Shown: piece by piece, positions 26,546 through 36,296 of the stretch
How the letters are laid out: the number at the start of each line of letters is the position of its first letter
Numbering within the stretch: the first letter of the stretch is position 1
Source of the DNA: Deltaproteobacteria bacterium
GTDB taxonomy: Bacteria > Myxococcota > Myxococcia > SLRQ01
Assembly: GCA_029210625.1 (NCBI GenBank)
Contig: JARGFU010000009.1
Location: 62,001 to 126,000 of the forward strand
DNA length: 64,000 nucleotides
Reading direction: 5' to 3'
Position numbers and translations under genes: made by a program
Notes under the pieces: generated by a model
What the model saw: the letters and a program-made list of their open reading frames with translations, nothing else
Databases searched by the model: none
Told to the model about the DNA's origin: nothing

Positions 26546-26727
26546 CAGGCCACGTGCCGCTCGCCGAGGTCGTCCACTCCGGGGAAGGAGCGGATGGTCG
26601 GGCCGGCCAGGCGCCAGGCCTGCTGCACCAGCCAGGAGAGGGTGCGCTCCTGCCGGTTCATCTCTTCTTCGATCTCGTCGAGCATGGACTGGGGGAAGTA
26701 GATGCTTCGCTTCTTGGTGCCGGCCAT
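26545..26727 (-). CDS. Small ribbon-helix-helix-like protein, copy 2
   Basis: 60 residues from ATG 26727, with an AAGGAG site five bases upstream. KKRSIYFPQSMLDEIEEEMNRQERTLSWLVQQAWRLA is the same strand-helix-helix motif as copy 1 at 24.2 kb (shared: K(R)xS(L/I)YFP-SML-EI-EE--RQ-R-LSW-VQQAW-LA). It probably binds DNA as a dimer and may regulate its own operon with the small secreted protein downstream. The C-terminal FPGVDDLGERHVA resembles FPSVNDVIGG of copy 1. Confidence 0.85.
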   Translation of the reverse strand: MAGTKKRSIYFPQSMLDEIEEEMNRQERTLSWLVQQAWRLAGPTIRSFPGVDDLGERHVA

Positions 26728-26782
26728 CGGGTCTCCTTGGGTGGGGGTAGGCTCGGGTACGACGGGGGCGATGCCTGTCTCC

Positions 26783-26810
26783 ACTGTAGGAGGGTGTAGG
26801 ACATGAGCAA
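26783..26810 (-). promoter_or_regulatory. Promoter with TCCTACA direct repeats for RHH-like gene, copy 2
   Basis: On the minus strand: TTGCTC, 16-base spacer, TACAGT. Two TCCTACA copies with a 10-base period (26785-26791 and 26795-26801) overlap the -10 and spacer, where a repressor would block polymerase. Confidence 0.45.
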
Positions 26811-26928
26811 GAAAACACCGAATCCTGTTGCACTTCGTTGCAGTCTGCGTGCGTCTCCCGGCCTTCCCACGGGCGTGGCGGACAGGTAGCTTCGAACGAA
26901 CACGCGATCCGTTCACGAGGAGGCCACC

Positions 26929-29127
26929 ATGCGATTCCCCACCTTCATCGCCGCCCTGACGCTGCTGCTCTTCACCGCCGTCGGATGCGGCAACGACACA
27001 GTCGCCACCGATCCCTGTGAGACGAACGCCGACTGCACCACCGGCTTCTGCGTGGATGAGGCCTGCGCGGACTCGCTCGCCTGCACCGCGGACGCGGACT
27101 GCGGAGCAGACGCCTACTGTGGCAGCGCCGACCGGTGCATCCGGGCCTGCGCCGACGACTCGGCCTGCGCCGCGGGGTGGACCTGTGTCTCCGGGCGCTG
27201 CGAGCGGGAGCCGACCTGCACCACCGACGCCGACTGCGCGGCGCCCACCGCCCTCTGTGACACCACCGCCGGCACCTGCGTCGCCTGCCTGGCCGACGCC
27301 GACTGCGGCACCGGCGAGGTCTGCAACGCCGGCGTCTGCGAGGGGACGACCTCCTGCACCGACGACGCCGGCTGCGGCCTCGAGGAGATCTGCGAGAGCA
27401 ACGTCTGCATCTCTGGCTGCCGGGACGACAGCGGCTGCGACACCGGCCGGGTCTGCCGCTCGGGCGCCTGCGTCGGCGCCGGCTGCACGGCCTCCACCGA
27501 CTGCACCGACGCCGCCCTCCCGGTCTGCGACACGGCCACCGGCCAGTGCGTGGGCTGCCAGGTCGACGGCGACTGCACGGCCCCGGAGGTCTGCGTGTCC
27601 AGCCAGTGTGTGGCGGTGGGCACCGACTGCGACGTGAACACCCCCTGCAATCCGGGCAACGTCTGCGTCTCGGGCTACTGCGTGGCGGGCTGCGCGAGCA
27701 TCCTCGACTGCCCGGCGGACACGGTCTGCGATCCCTCGCGCGGCGCGTACGGGGCCTGCCTCGCCTGCCTCGTCGACGGTGACTGCCCGGGCGGCCAGGC
27801 CTGCCAGAACGACCTCTGCGTGGAGTGCACCGACGACGCTGGTTGCGCCGCCGGCGAGATCTGCCTCACCTCCCAGTGCACCCCGGGTTGCCGGGACGAC
27901 GCAGGCTGCGCCGCCGACGAGATCTGCGAGAACCTGGCCTGCCTGACCGGTTGTCGGGACGACGCCGCCTGCGCCGCCGACGAGATCTGCGAGAGCCAGC
28001 TCTGCCGCACCGGCTGCCGCGACGACGGGGACTGCCCGGCCGCCGGTGAGATCTGCCACACGGTGGATCTGCTCTGCGTGCCCGGCTGCACCACCGACGC
28101 CGAGTGCGGCCTCGGGACCATCTGCGAGAACCAGGGCTGCGTCGACGGCTGCCGCGACGGTCGGGACTGCGCCGACGGCACCTACTGCGACCTCGGCACC
28201 ACCCCGGGCAGCTGCGTCGCCGGCTGCGACACCGACGCCGACTGCGGCTTCGGCAGCCCGCGCTGCAACACCACCACCCACGACTGCGTGCAGTGCCTCG
28301 ACGGCGGCGACTGCCCGGGCGGCCTCCTCGACGCCTGCGATCCGGGCGGTGAGTGCACCCGCAGCTGCACCGTCGATGGTGACTGCGGCTTCACCAAGCC
28401 CAACTGCGACGCAACCCTCGGGGTCTGCGTGGGCTGCGTGGACGCCACCGACTGCAACGCCGGCGAGGTCTGCGACGCCAGCACCGGCCAGTGCGCCGAG
28501 TGCGTGGTCGACGGCGACTGCGCGGCCGGGGTCTGCGACGCCGGCTCCTGCATCGAGTGCCTGGTCGACGCCGACTGCACCGCGGATCCGGCCCTGCCGG
28601 CCTGCTCGAACGAGAGCTGCGTGGCCTGCACCAGCGACGCGCACTGCACCGGCGGCACCTGCGACCTCGCCCGCGAGGTCTGCGTGCCCGACACCGGCCG
28701 GGCCCTCTGCGAGACCTGCACCGACGACGCCCAGTGCGGCACGGCGGCCGATCTCTGCGTGATCTTCATGGAGGGCAACGGCGGGAACGCCACCGAGATC
28801 GACCGCGGCTGCGGCATCGACTGCGGCGGCGGCGGCAGCTGTCCGGCGGGCTACCAGTGCGTGACCCTCGGCAGCGGGCGGGGCGATCAGTGCGTGCCGG
28901 ACTACGGCAACAGCGTGCAGACCTGCGCGGCCCACCGGGACCTCGGCTCCCAGTGCCAGCCCTTCTCCGGCGAGGTCTGCGGGGTGCCGGGGACCGACGA
29001 CTCGGACTGCAACTTCCTGGGCATCGGCGACTCGCGCTGCGCGATCCGCTGCACCCCGGGGGCGGGCCAGTGCCCGGCGCCCTTCGTCTGCACCACGGAC
29101 TTCGACGGCCAGTCCCGCTGCCGCTGA
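26929..29127 (+). CDS. Very cysteine-rich repeat lipoprotein
   Basis: 732 residues from ATG 26929 with a GAGGAGG site. The signal ends in a lipobox (LLLFTAVGC). The mature protein consists of about 30 short repeats of the form C-x(2)-D-x-D-C-x(5-7)-C-x(3-5)-C (for example CTDDAGCGLEEICESNVCISGC and CRDDAGCAADEICENLACLTGC), with a less repetitive C-terminal 130 residues. Such Cys-rich, acidic repeats are common in myxobacterial surface proteins and imply disulfide-stapled, calcium-tolerant rods outside the cytoplasm. The function is unknown. It is not a CRISPR or DNA repeat: the period varies and only the protein pattern is kept. Confidence 0.9.
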   Translation: MRFPTFIAALTLLLFTAVGCGNDTVATDPCETNADCTTGFCVDEACADSLACTADADCGADAYCGSADRCIRACADDSACAAGWTCVSGRCEREPTCTTDADCAAPTALCDTTAGTCVACLADADCGTGEVCNAGVCEGTTSCTDDAGCGLEEICESNVCISGCRDDSGCDTGRVCRSGACVGAGCTASTDCTDAALPVCDTATGQCVGCQVDGDCTAPEVCVSSQCVAVGTDCDVNTPCNPGNVCVSGYCVAGCASILDCPADTVCDPSRGAYGACLACLVDGDCPGGQACQNDLCVECTDDAGCAAGEICLTSQCTPGCRDDAGCAADEICENLACLTGCRDDAACAADEICESQLCRTGCRDDGDCPAAGEICHTVDLLCVPGCTTDAECGLGTICENQGCVDGCRDGRDCADGTYCDLGTTPGSCVAGCDTDADCGFGSPRCNTTTHDCVQCLDGGDCPGGLLDACDPGGECTRSCTVDGDCGFTKPNCDATLGVCVGCVDATDCNAGEVCDASTGQCAECVVDGDCAAGVCDAGSCIECLVDADCTADPALPACSNESCVACTSDAHCTGGTCDLAREVCVPDTGRALCETCTDDAQCGTAADLCVIFMEGNGGNATEIDRGCGIDCGGGGSCPAGYQCVTLGSGRGDQCVPDYGNSVQTCAAHRDLGSQCQPFSGEVCGVPGTDDSDCNFLGIGDSRCAIRCTPGAGQCPAPFVCTTDFDGQSRCR

Positions 29128-29161
29128 GGTGATCTCGGGCCGGAGGTGATAGAAACCCTCC

Positions 29162-30895
29162 GTGGCAGAGCTGATCCAGGATGGCGCCGCCCTCGCGAGG
29201 GCGGTGGAGCGGCTGGTCGGGCGACCGGTGCTGGCCTGCGACCTGGAGACGACCGGCCTCGACCCGCATCGGGACGAGGTCCTCCTGGTCCAGGTCGGGG
29301 ACGACCGCTACCAGATCGCCGTGGACGCCCGGAAGGTCACCGACCTCTCCCCCCTCCAGGCGGTCCTCGAGCGCGACGGGATCACCGTCTTCCACAACGC
29401 CCAGTTCGACCTGAAGTTCCTCAAGAAGGTCGGGCTCACGGTCTCGCGCCCCCAGGACACGATGATGCTGGAGACCCTCCTGGCCGGCGGAAGGCGGGTG
29501 GGGGCGCGCACCCTGAAGGCCTGCAGCGAGCGGCGGGTGGGGCTCTCCCTCGACAAGGCGGTGCGCTCGAGCTTCGAGCGGATGGAGGGGGAGCTGACCG
29601 AGGCCCAGATCGACTACGCGATCGACGACGTCCTGGCGACCTACCACCTCTTCCTGGAGCAGAGCCGGGAGATCGAGAGGGAGGGGATGCAGCTGGCGGC
29701 GCAGATCGAGGGCGCCGCCACCCTGGCCTTCGCCGATCTCGAGTACCACGGCATCAACCTCGACCGGCCCGCCTGGGAGGCGATCCTGGAGCGGGCCCAG
29801 GTCGCCCGGGACGAGGCGCGGGGCAAGCTGGAGAAGGCGCTCCTGCCGGTGGTGGGCGGGGACCTCTTCGGCAACGTGAACGTGAACTACGAGTCGGAGA
29901 GCGAGCTGCGAGACGTCTTCGCCCGCCTCGGCTTCCCCGACCTCCCCGGGCTCGACAAGGAGACCCTCGGCGGCCTCGATCACCCGGTCGCCCGGGAGCT
30001 GCTGATCTACCGCAACCACCAGAAGACCCTCTCGTCCTACGGCGAGGGCTTCCTGGCCCACATCCACCCGGTCACCGGGCGCCTGCACCCCCGCTTCCGG
30101 CAGATCGGCGCCGCCACCGGCCGGGCGAGCTGCGACTCGCCGAACCTGCAGAACGTGAAGAAGGGGGAGGGCTTCCGGGAGGCCTTCTGCGCGCCGCCGG
30201 GGCGGAAGATGATCACCGCGGACTACGCCACCTGCGAGCTGCGGATCCTCGCGCAGCTCTCCCTCGACCCGGCCTTCCTCCGGAGCTTCGAGAAGGGCGA
30301 GGACCTCCACTCCGCCGTGGCCACCGAGCTCTTCGGCAAGACGGTGACGAAGGAGACCGAGCCCGAGCTGCGGAACCGGGCGAAGGCCATCAACTTCGGC
30401 CTGGTCTACGGCATGGGCGCCGGCGGCCTGGCCAGCTCCCTGGGCATCTCCCGCAACGAGGCGGAGAAGCTCCTCGAGGGCTACTTCGAGAAGTTCCCCC
30501 GGGTGAAGCGCTACCTGGAGGGCTCGGTGCGCGAGGCCCTGCAGCGCGGCCACTGCGAGACCCTCTCGGGGCGGCGCCTCTACCTCGACGGCGCCAGCGA
30601 GCCCGAGAAGCGGCCCCACCTCGAGCGGGTCGCCCGCAACATGCCCGTGCAGGGCGCCTCCGCGGACATCACCAAGCTGGCCATGGCGCGCCTCACCCGC
30701 CACTACCAGCGTGAAGGTATCGATGCCTTCCTCGTCAACACCATCCATGACGAGCTGCTGGTCGAGGTCGACGCCGACCGGGCCGAGGAGGCCGCGAGGG
30801 TGCTCGAGCAGGAGATGGTCGCCGCGGGCGATCGCTTCCTGCCGAAGGTGCCGACGGTGGTGGACGTGATGGTCTCGGACCACTGGAGCAAATGA
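29162..30895 (+). CDS. PolA-family 3'-5' exonuclease/DNA polymerase lacking the 5' nuclease
   Basis: 577 residues, against about 930 for DNA polymerase I. The exonuclease has all three motifs: DLETTGLD (residues 27-34), FHNAQFDLKFL and YAIDDVLATYH. The polymerase has motif A DYATCELRILAQLS (the metal Asp and Glu are kept, but Ser-Gln-Ile of the usual DYSQIELR is changed), motif B RNRAKAINFGLVYGMG and motif C VNTIHDELLVE. It therefore appears fully active for synthesis and proofreading. Start GTG 29162. Its stop overlaps the next gene (ATGA). Whether the genome has a full-length polA as well cannot be seen here. Confidence 0.93.
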   Translation: MAELIQDGAALARAVERLVGRPVLACDLETTGLDPHRDEVLLVQVGDDRYQIAVDARKVTDLSPLQAVLERDGITVFHNAQFDLKFLKKVGLTVSRPQDTMMLETLLAGGRRVGARTLKACSERRVGLSLDKAVRSSFERMEGELTEAQIDYAIDDVLATYHLFLEQSREIEREGMQLAAQIEGAATLAFADLEYHGINLDRPAWEAILERAQVARDEARGKLEKALLPVVGGDLFGNVNVNYESESELRDVFARLGFPDLPGLDKETLGGLDHPVARELLIYRNHQKTLSSYGEGFLAHIHPVTGRLHPRFRQIGAATGRASCDSPNLQNVKKGEGFREAFCAPPGRKMITADYATCELRILAQLSLDPAFLRSFEKGEDLHSAVATELFGKTVTKETEPELRNRAKAINFGLVYGMGAGGLASSLGISRNEAEKLLEGYFEKFPRVKRYLEGSVREALQRGHCETLSGRRLYLDGASEPEKRPHLERVARNMPVQGASADITKLAMARLTRHYQREGIDAFLVNTIHDELLVEVDADRAEEAARVLEQEMVAAGDRFLPKVPTVVDVMVSDHWSK

Positions 30896-31662
30896 GCCCT
30901 CGTCCTCACCTCTGGGCCTGGCGGACCGCCTCCCGGCTGCTGCTCGGCGTGCTCCTGCTGCCCCTCGCCGCGACGGCCGAGGCGCCGATGGACCGCCTCG
31001 CCGAGCTGCGGGAGGAGCGGAGCTCCGTGGGCAAGGAGTACGACTGGCGCTACGCCGAGGACCTGCAGGCCTTCGCCGAGCGGATCCAGGACTCGCTCGT
31101 CCGCCTCGAGCGCCACGCCGAGAAGGAGTCCGAGCTCGAGGCCGAGCGGGTGATCGACGGGGTCGGGCTGGTCGTGGGGCCGCGCCGGGTGGTGACGCCC
31201 TCGCGCTGGCTGGAGGGGGCGAGGTCCATCTGGGCGATCCAGGACGACCAGCGCCTCGGCGAGGCGGTGGTGGTCGCCCGGGAGGAGCGCCTCGGGCTCC
31301 TCCTCCTGGAGCTGAAGCTGCCCCGGGGGAAGATGCTGCAGCCGGTGGAGGGCTTCGCGCAGCTCGAGGACAAGCTGCCGACCGAGCTGGTGCTCCCGAA
31401 CGCCCCGGGGCGGAGCACCGCCGGCGTGAACCGCGGCGTGGCCATCCGCGAGGGCGAGGTCGTCTACGTCGGCGGCGTGCTGCGCAACGGCGTGCCGGGC
31501 TTCGACTCGCGCGCCCGGGCGCTCGTCATCTGCTACGGACCCACCCCCGATCAGGGGCGCAGCGTCGCCTTCGATGGGGCCGCGGTGGGGGCCTTCGTGA
31601 GGGCGAACCTCGAGGCGGCGGTGCCGGAGCCTGCGCCAAAAAAAACCGACCCCGCGCCGTGA
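30892..31662 (+). CDS. Secreted protein with degenerate trypsin-like (DegP-type) fold
   Basis: 256 residues with a signal peptide (LLLGVLLLPLAATAEA). After a coiled-coil-like stretch (residues 34-85), DGVGLVVGPRRVVTPSRWLEGARSIWAI...LGEAVVVAREERLGLLLLEL aligns by eye with the G-G-V-V/NNHVV.../D-(L/I)-A-L-L-K-V framework of S1C proteases. The catalytic His (in NNHV) is replaced by Ser-Arg and the Asp by Gly-Leu, and no GNSG is visible. It is therefore probably a non-catalytic pseudoprotease. ATG overlaps the polymerase stop, so the two are translated together. Confidence 0.65.
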   Translation: MSPRPHLWAWRTASRLLLGVLLLPLAATAEAPMDRLAELREERSSVGKEYDWRYAEDLQAFAERIQDSLVRLERHAEKESELEAERVIDGVGLVVGPRRVVTPSRWLEGARSIWAIQDDQRLGEAVVVAREERLGLLLLELKLPRGKMLQPVEGFAQLEDKLPTELVLPNAPGRSTAGVNRGVAIREGEVVYVGGVLRNGVPGFDSRARALVICYGPTPDQGRSVAFDGAAVGAFVRANLEAAVPEPAPKKTDPAP

Positions 31663-31671
31663 AGCGCGGGG
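31638..31671 (-). terminator. Strong intrinsic terminator reading leftward
   Basis: On the minus strand, CCCCGCGC-TTCACG-GCGCGGGG is followed four bases later by eight T (31638-31645). It overlaps the last codons of the rightward pseudoprotease gene. The hairpin alone may also help to end rightward transcription. Confidence 0.8.
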
Positions 31672-31839
31672 CCGGGGGACCCTGAGGGGGAGGGGGGACC
31701 CCAAGGTCCGCAAACCACCGACTCCTTCCGTGCACTTTCCCGAGGTCAGAGGAGAGGAGGGGTTCCCTCCGAACATCCCGGCCGACTCGCGAGGAGCCGA
31801 CGTACCCGGTCGTCACCGGTGGCTATTCTCTTTTCGCTT
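31638..31839 (-). ncRNA. Candidate structured small RNA of about 200 nt
   Basis: A leftward terminator exists here although no leftward gene lies upstream of it. A promoter-like TTGCGG-N17-TATCCT (31846-31874) would start a transcript at about 31839. Predicted local pairing by eye: AGCCACCG near the 5' end with CGGTGGTT about 100 bases on, GGCTC-CTCGC-GAGTC, GGAGGG-AA-CCCTCC-like and GGACC-TTGG-GGTCC hairpins. It is unlike 4.5S, tmRNA or RNase P RNA consensus sequences as far as can be recalled. 6S-like size, but no evidence of identity. Confidence 0.4.
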
Positions 31840-31845
31840 GTCTTC

Positions 31846-31874
31846 AGGATAGACATCTGAAACCGACCCCGCAA
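31846..31874 (-). promoter_or_regulatory. Candidate promoter for the small RNA
   Basis: Minus strand TTGCGG, 17-base spacer, TATCCT (four of six matches in the -10). Confidence 0.35.
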
Positions 31875-31890
31875 TCCCCCCCCAGTCAAG

Positions 31891-32931
31891 TTGTCGAAAT
31901 CACTGGCAGAAAACCGTGACGATCCGGTCGAGTCCGCCCTGCGCGCGGCCTTCGAGGAGGGCCTCTGGGCGCCCGCGGATCACCTCCTCGTCGCGGTGAG
32001 CGGCGGGGCGGACTCGGTCGCGCTCCTGCACGCGCTCGCCGGCGCGCGCGCGAGGCTCGGGGAGCCTCGGCTGAGCGTGGTCAGCGTCGATCACAGGCTG
32101 CGCGAAGGAAGCGAGGCGGAGGTGGAGACGGTCCGCGGCCACGCCGCCGCGCTGGGGCTCGACTTCCACCCGGCGCGGATCGACCTCGCCGGGGCGGGGC
32201 CGCCGGGCGCCGCGGGGGGGCTGCAGGCCCTGGCTCGCCGGCTGCGCCGCGAGGCCCTCGAGGCCCTGCGTGAGCGGGTCGGCGCGAACTGGATCGTCAG
32301 CGCCCACAGCGCGACCGACCAGGCCGAGACCCTCCTGATGCGCGCCCTGCACGGCACCTCGGTCGGCGGGCTCGCCTCGATCCGGCCGCGGCGGGGGGTG
32401 TGGCTCCGGCCGCTCCTCGCCTGCCGGAGGGAGGCCCTCCGGGCCTACTGCGAGGCGCACGCGCTGGCCTTCCACGACGATCCCGGCAACGAGGATCCTC
32501 GCTTCGATCGCAGCGCGCTGCGGCACACCCTGCTGCCCCTGCTCGAGGAGCGCTTCAACCCCCGCTCGGTGGAGGCCCTCGCGCGCCTCGCCGGCCTCGC
32601 GGCCGAGGACGACGCTCTCCTGGAGGCGATGGCCGGTGAGCTCGAGGCCGCGCTGCGCCGGGGCGAGGCGCTCGAGGCCGCCGGGCTCGCCGCCGCGCCG
32701 CGTCCCCTGGCCCGGCGGGTCCTGATCCGGGCCTGGCGGGAGGCCGCCCGCCGGGAGGGCCTGGTGGAGGAGGGCGAGAGCGTGCGCACCGAGGCCGCCT
32801 TCATCGACGAGATCCTCGCCCGCGTGGGCGGCGAGCGGCGCGATCCCTGGGAGCGCAGCCTGCCCGGGGGGCTCTGCGCCATCCTGCGCAAGGGGAGGCT
32901 CACTTTCGGGCGCACGCCCGCCAGGCCCTGA
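31891..32931 (+). CDS. tilS: tRNA(Ile)-lysidine synthase TilS
   Basis: TilS ligates lysine to C34 of the CAU-anticodon tRNA-Ile so that it reads AUA. The 346-residue protein carries the PP-loop SGGADS (residues about 37-42) in an ATP-pyrophosphatase fold, VDHRLREGS, AHSATDQAETLLMRALHGTS and the TilS-specific FHDDPGNEDPRFDRSALRHTLLPLLEERFNP. It is shorter than E. coli TilS (432) and lacks much of the C-terminal domain, as in many bacteria. Start TTG 31891; no in-frame ATG or GTG gives a better start. It sits directly before ftsH, the frequent tilS-(hpt)-ftsH-folP-glmM order. Confidence 0.93.
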   Translation: MSKSLAENRDDPVESALRAAFEEGLWAPADHLLVAVSGGADSVALLHALAGARARLGEPRLSVVSVDHRLREGSEAEVETVRGHAAALGLDFHPARIDLAGAGPPGAAGGLQALARRLRREALEALRERVGANWIVSAHSATDQAETLLMRALHGTSVGGLASIRPRRGVWLRPLLACRREALRAYCEAHALAFHDDPGNEDPRFDRSALRHTLLPLLEERFNPRSVEALARLAGLAAEDDALLEAMAGELEAALRRGEALEAAGLAAAPRPLARRVLIRAWREAARREGLVEEGESVRTEAAFIDEILARVGGERRDPWERSLPGGLCAILRKGRLTFGRTPARP

Positions 32932-32952
32932 AAGCCCGGGGAATCTGGAGGG

Positions 32953-32980
32953 TTGCCCTGCGTCGAGGCGCCCTTATGCT
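32953..32980 (+). promoter_or_regulatory. Candidate promoter of ftsH
   Basis: TTGCCC, 16-base spacer, TATGCT. It would give a leader of about 60 bases before the TTG start. Confidence 0.5.
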
Positions 32981-33048
32981 AGGGTGGTCCGCTCGATTTT
33001 CCACATGAGGCGGGCCGTGAGTCCCCCAAGCCAGCGAGGCCCCGACCC

Positions 33049-34983
<1,935 letters not shown>

Positions 34984-35003
34984 AACCAGGCCCTGCATCG
35001 GCG

Positions 35004-35035
35004 CCCGAAGCCTGCCCCGCTGGCGGGCTTTCGGG
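35004..35035 (+). terminator. Hairpin between ftsH and folP
   Basis: CCCGAAGCC...CCCGC-TG-GCGGG-CTTTCGGG forms an inner five-pair stem and an outer stem with a bulge. It ends two bases before the folP ATG at 35037, so it may act as an attenuator that hides the folP start as much as a terminator. Confidence 0.5.
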
Positions 35036-35036
35036 T

Positions 35037-36296
35037 ATGCACGTCTCCATGCTGGTCCGGCGAGTCAAGATCGACGCAGTGGAGGAGGGCGAGCGCTTCG
35101 CGCGCCGCCTGGGGCTCGCCGAGAGCAGCCAGCGGCAGGCCGCCAAGGCGATGGCCCGGCCGATCCACCTGCTGCTGACGGAGCTCGAGGACGAGGACGC
35201 CCGGGCCCTGCGCGCCCTGGGGCGCCGGCCCGAGGAGGAGCGCGCCCGCCCCGCGGTCTTCACCGCCGAGCGCGGGGCCGCGATGATCTGCGGGACCCGC
35301 TGGGAGGTCTTCTCCCTGGCCACCCAGGCCGCCATGGGGGACGACCCCCGGCTGCAGGTGCTGGCCGACCGGATCAGCGCCTGCCTCTCGCACACCGAGA
35401 GGGGCCCCGCCCACTTCCGGGTGGGGGAGCAGCGGCTCCCCCTCGGGGAGCGCAGCTACCTGATGGGGGTGCTCAACGTCACCCCCGACTCCTTCTCCGA
35501 CGGGGGCCGCTTCCTCGACCCCGCCGCCGCCGAGGCGCACGCGGCGGCGATGCTCGAGGCCGGCGCCGACCTCCTCGACGTCGGCGGCGAGTCGACCCGG
35601 CCCGGGGCGCCGCCGGTGGAGGCGAGCGAGGAGATCGACCGGGTCCTGCCGGTGCTGGAGCGGGTCGTGGCCCTCGGCGCGCCGGTCTCGATCGACACCA
35701 CCAAGGTGGAGGTGGCCCGCGCGGCCCTCGACGCCGGGGCGCGCATCGTGAACGACATCTCGGGGCTGCGCGAGGCCGGGATGGCCGAGCTGGCCGCCGA
35801 GAAGGGGGCGAGCCTGGTGGTGATGCACCTCCGGGCGACGCCCGAGGCGATGCAGTCCCACACCCGCTACAGCGACCTCTGGGGCGAGATCGTCGGGAGC
35901 CTCGGCCAGGCGGTCGCGGCAGCGGTGGAGGCCGGCGTGAGCCCGGACCGGATCGCGGTCGATCCGGGGATCGGCTTCGCCAAGACCGCCGAGCAGAGCC
36001 TGGCCCTCATCGCCGGCCTCGGAGAGCTCGCCAGCCTGGGCCAGCCCATCCTCGTCGGCCCCTCCCGCAAGTCCTTCATCGGCGCCGTCACCGGCGCGCC
36101 GGTGGAGGCCCGCCTGCCGGGCACCCTCGCGGCCGCGGTCCTCGCCGCGCGAGAGGGCGCCCACATCCTTCGGATCCACGACGTCGCCGAGGCCCGCCAG
36201 GCCCTCGACATCGCCGACGCCATCCGCGCCGCCGGCCCCGCGGGCAGCGCCTACGAGGCGCCCGGCCCCGTCCCCGGTGAGGAGAGCCCAGCGTGA
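35037..36296 (+). CDS. folP: Dihydropteroate synthase FolP with N-terminal extension
   Basis: FolP joins p-aminobenzoate to hydroxymethyl-dihydropterin diphosphate in folate synthesis. The catalytic TIM barrel starts at about residue 140: LMGVLNVTPDSFSDGGRF, LLDVGGESTRPGAPPV, VSIDTTKVEVARAAL, IVNDISG, VVMHL, RIAVDPGIGFAKT, ILVGPSRKSFIG, RIHDV. At 419 residues it is about 140 longer than E. coli FolP (282). The extra N-terminus (residues 1-135) has no recognised motif. It overlaps glmM by four bases. Confidence 0.95.
   Translation: MHVSMLVRRVKIDAVEEGERFARRLGLAESSQRQAAKAMARPIHLLLTELEDEDARALRALGRRPEEERARPAVFTAERGAAMICGTRWEVFSLATQAAMGDDPRLQVLADRISACLSHTERGPAHFRVGEQRLPLGERSYLMGVLNVTPDSFSDGGRFLDPAAAEAHAAAMLEAGADLLDVGGESTRPGAPPVEASEEIDRVLPVLERVVALGAPVSIDTTKVEVARAALDAGARIVNDISGLREAGMAELAAEKGASLVVMHLRATPEAMQSHTRYSDLWGEIVGSLGQAVAAAVEAGVSPDRIAVDPGIGFAKTAEQSLALIAGLGELASLGQPILVGPSRKSFIGAVTGAPVEARLPGTLAAAVLAAREGAHILRIHDVAEARQALDIADAIRAAGPAGSAYEAPGPVPGEESPA

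Noticed and set aside
26728-28935. Long leftward open frame opposite the Cys-rich lipoprotein
   Set aside because: It is an Ala/Val/Gly-rich antisense shadow of the repeats; only its last 61 codons (the RHH-like gene) have an RBS and a recognisable motif.
27000-29000. Possible CRISPR or DNA satellite because of many similar short units
   Set aside because: Unit length varies and only the protein-level Cys pattern is kept; there are no identical direct repeats with unique spacers.
31663-31890. 6S RNA, 4.5S RNA or RNase P RNA identity for the candidate small RNA
   Set aside because: Remembered consensus segments of these RNAs are not found; only size and the terminator fit, so no family was assigned.
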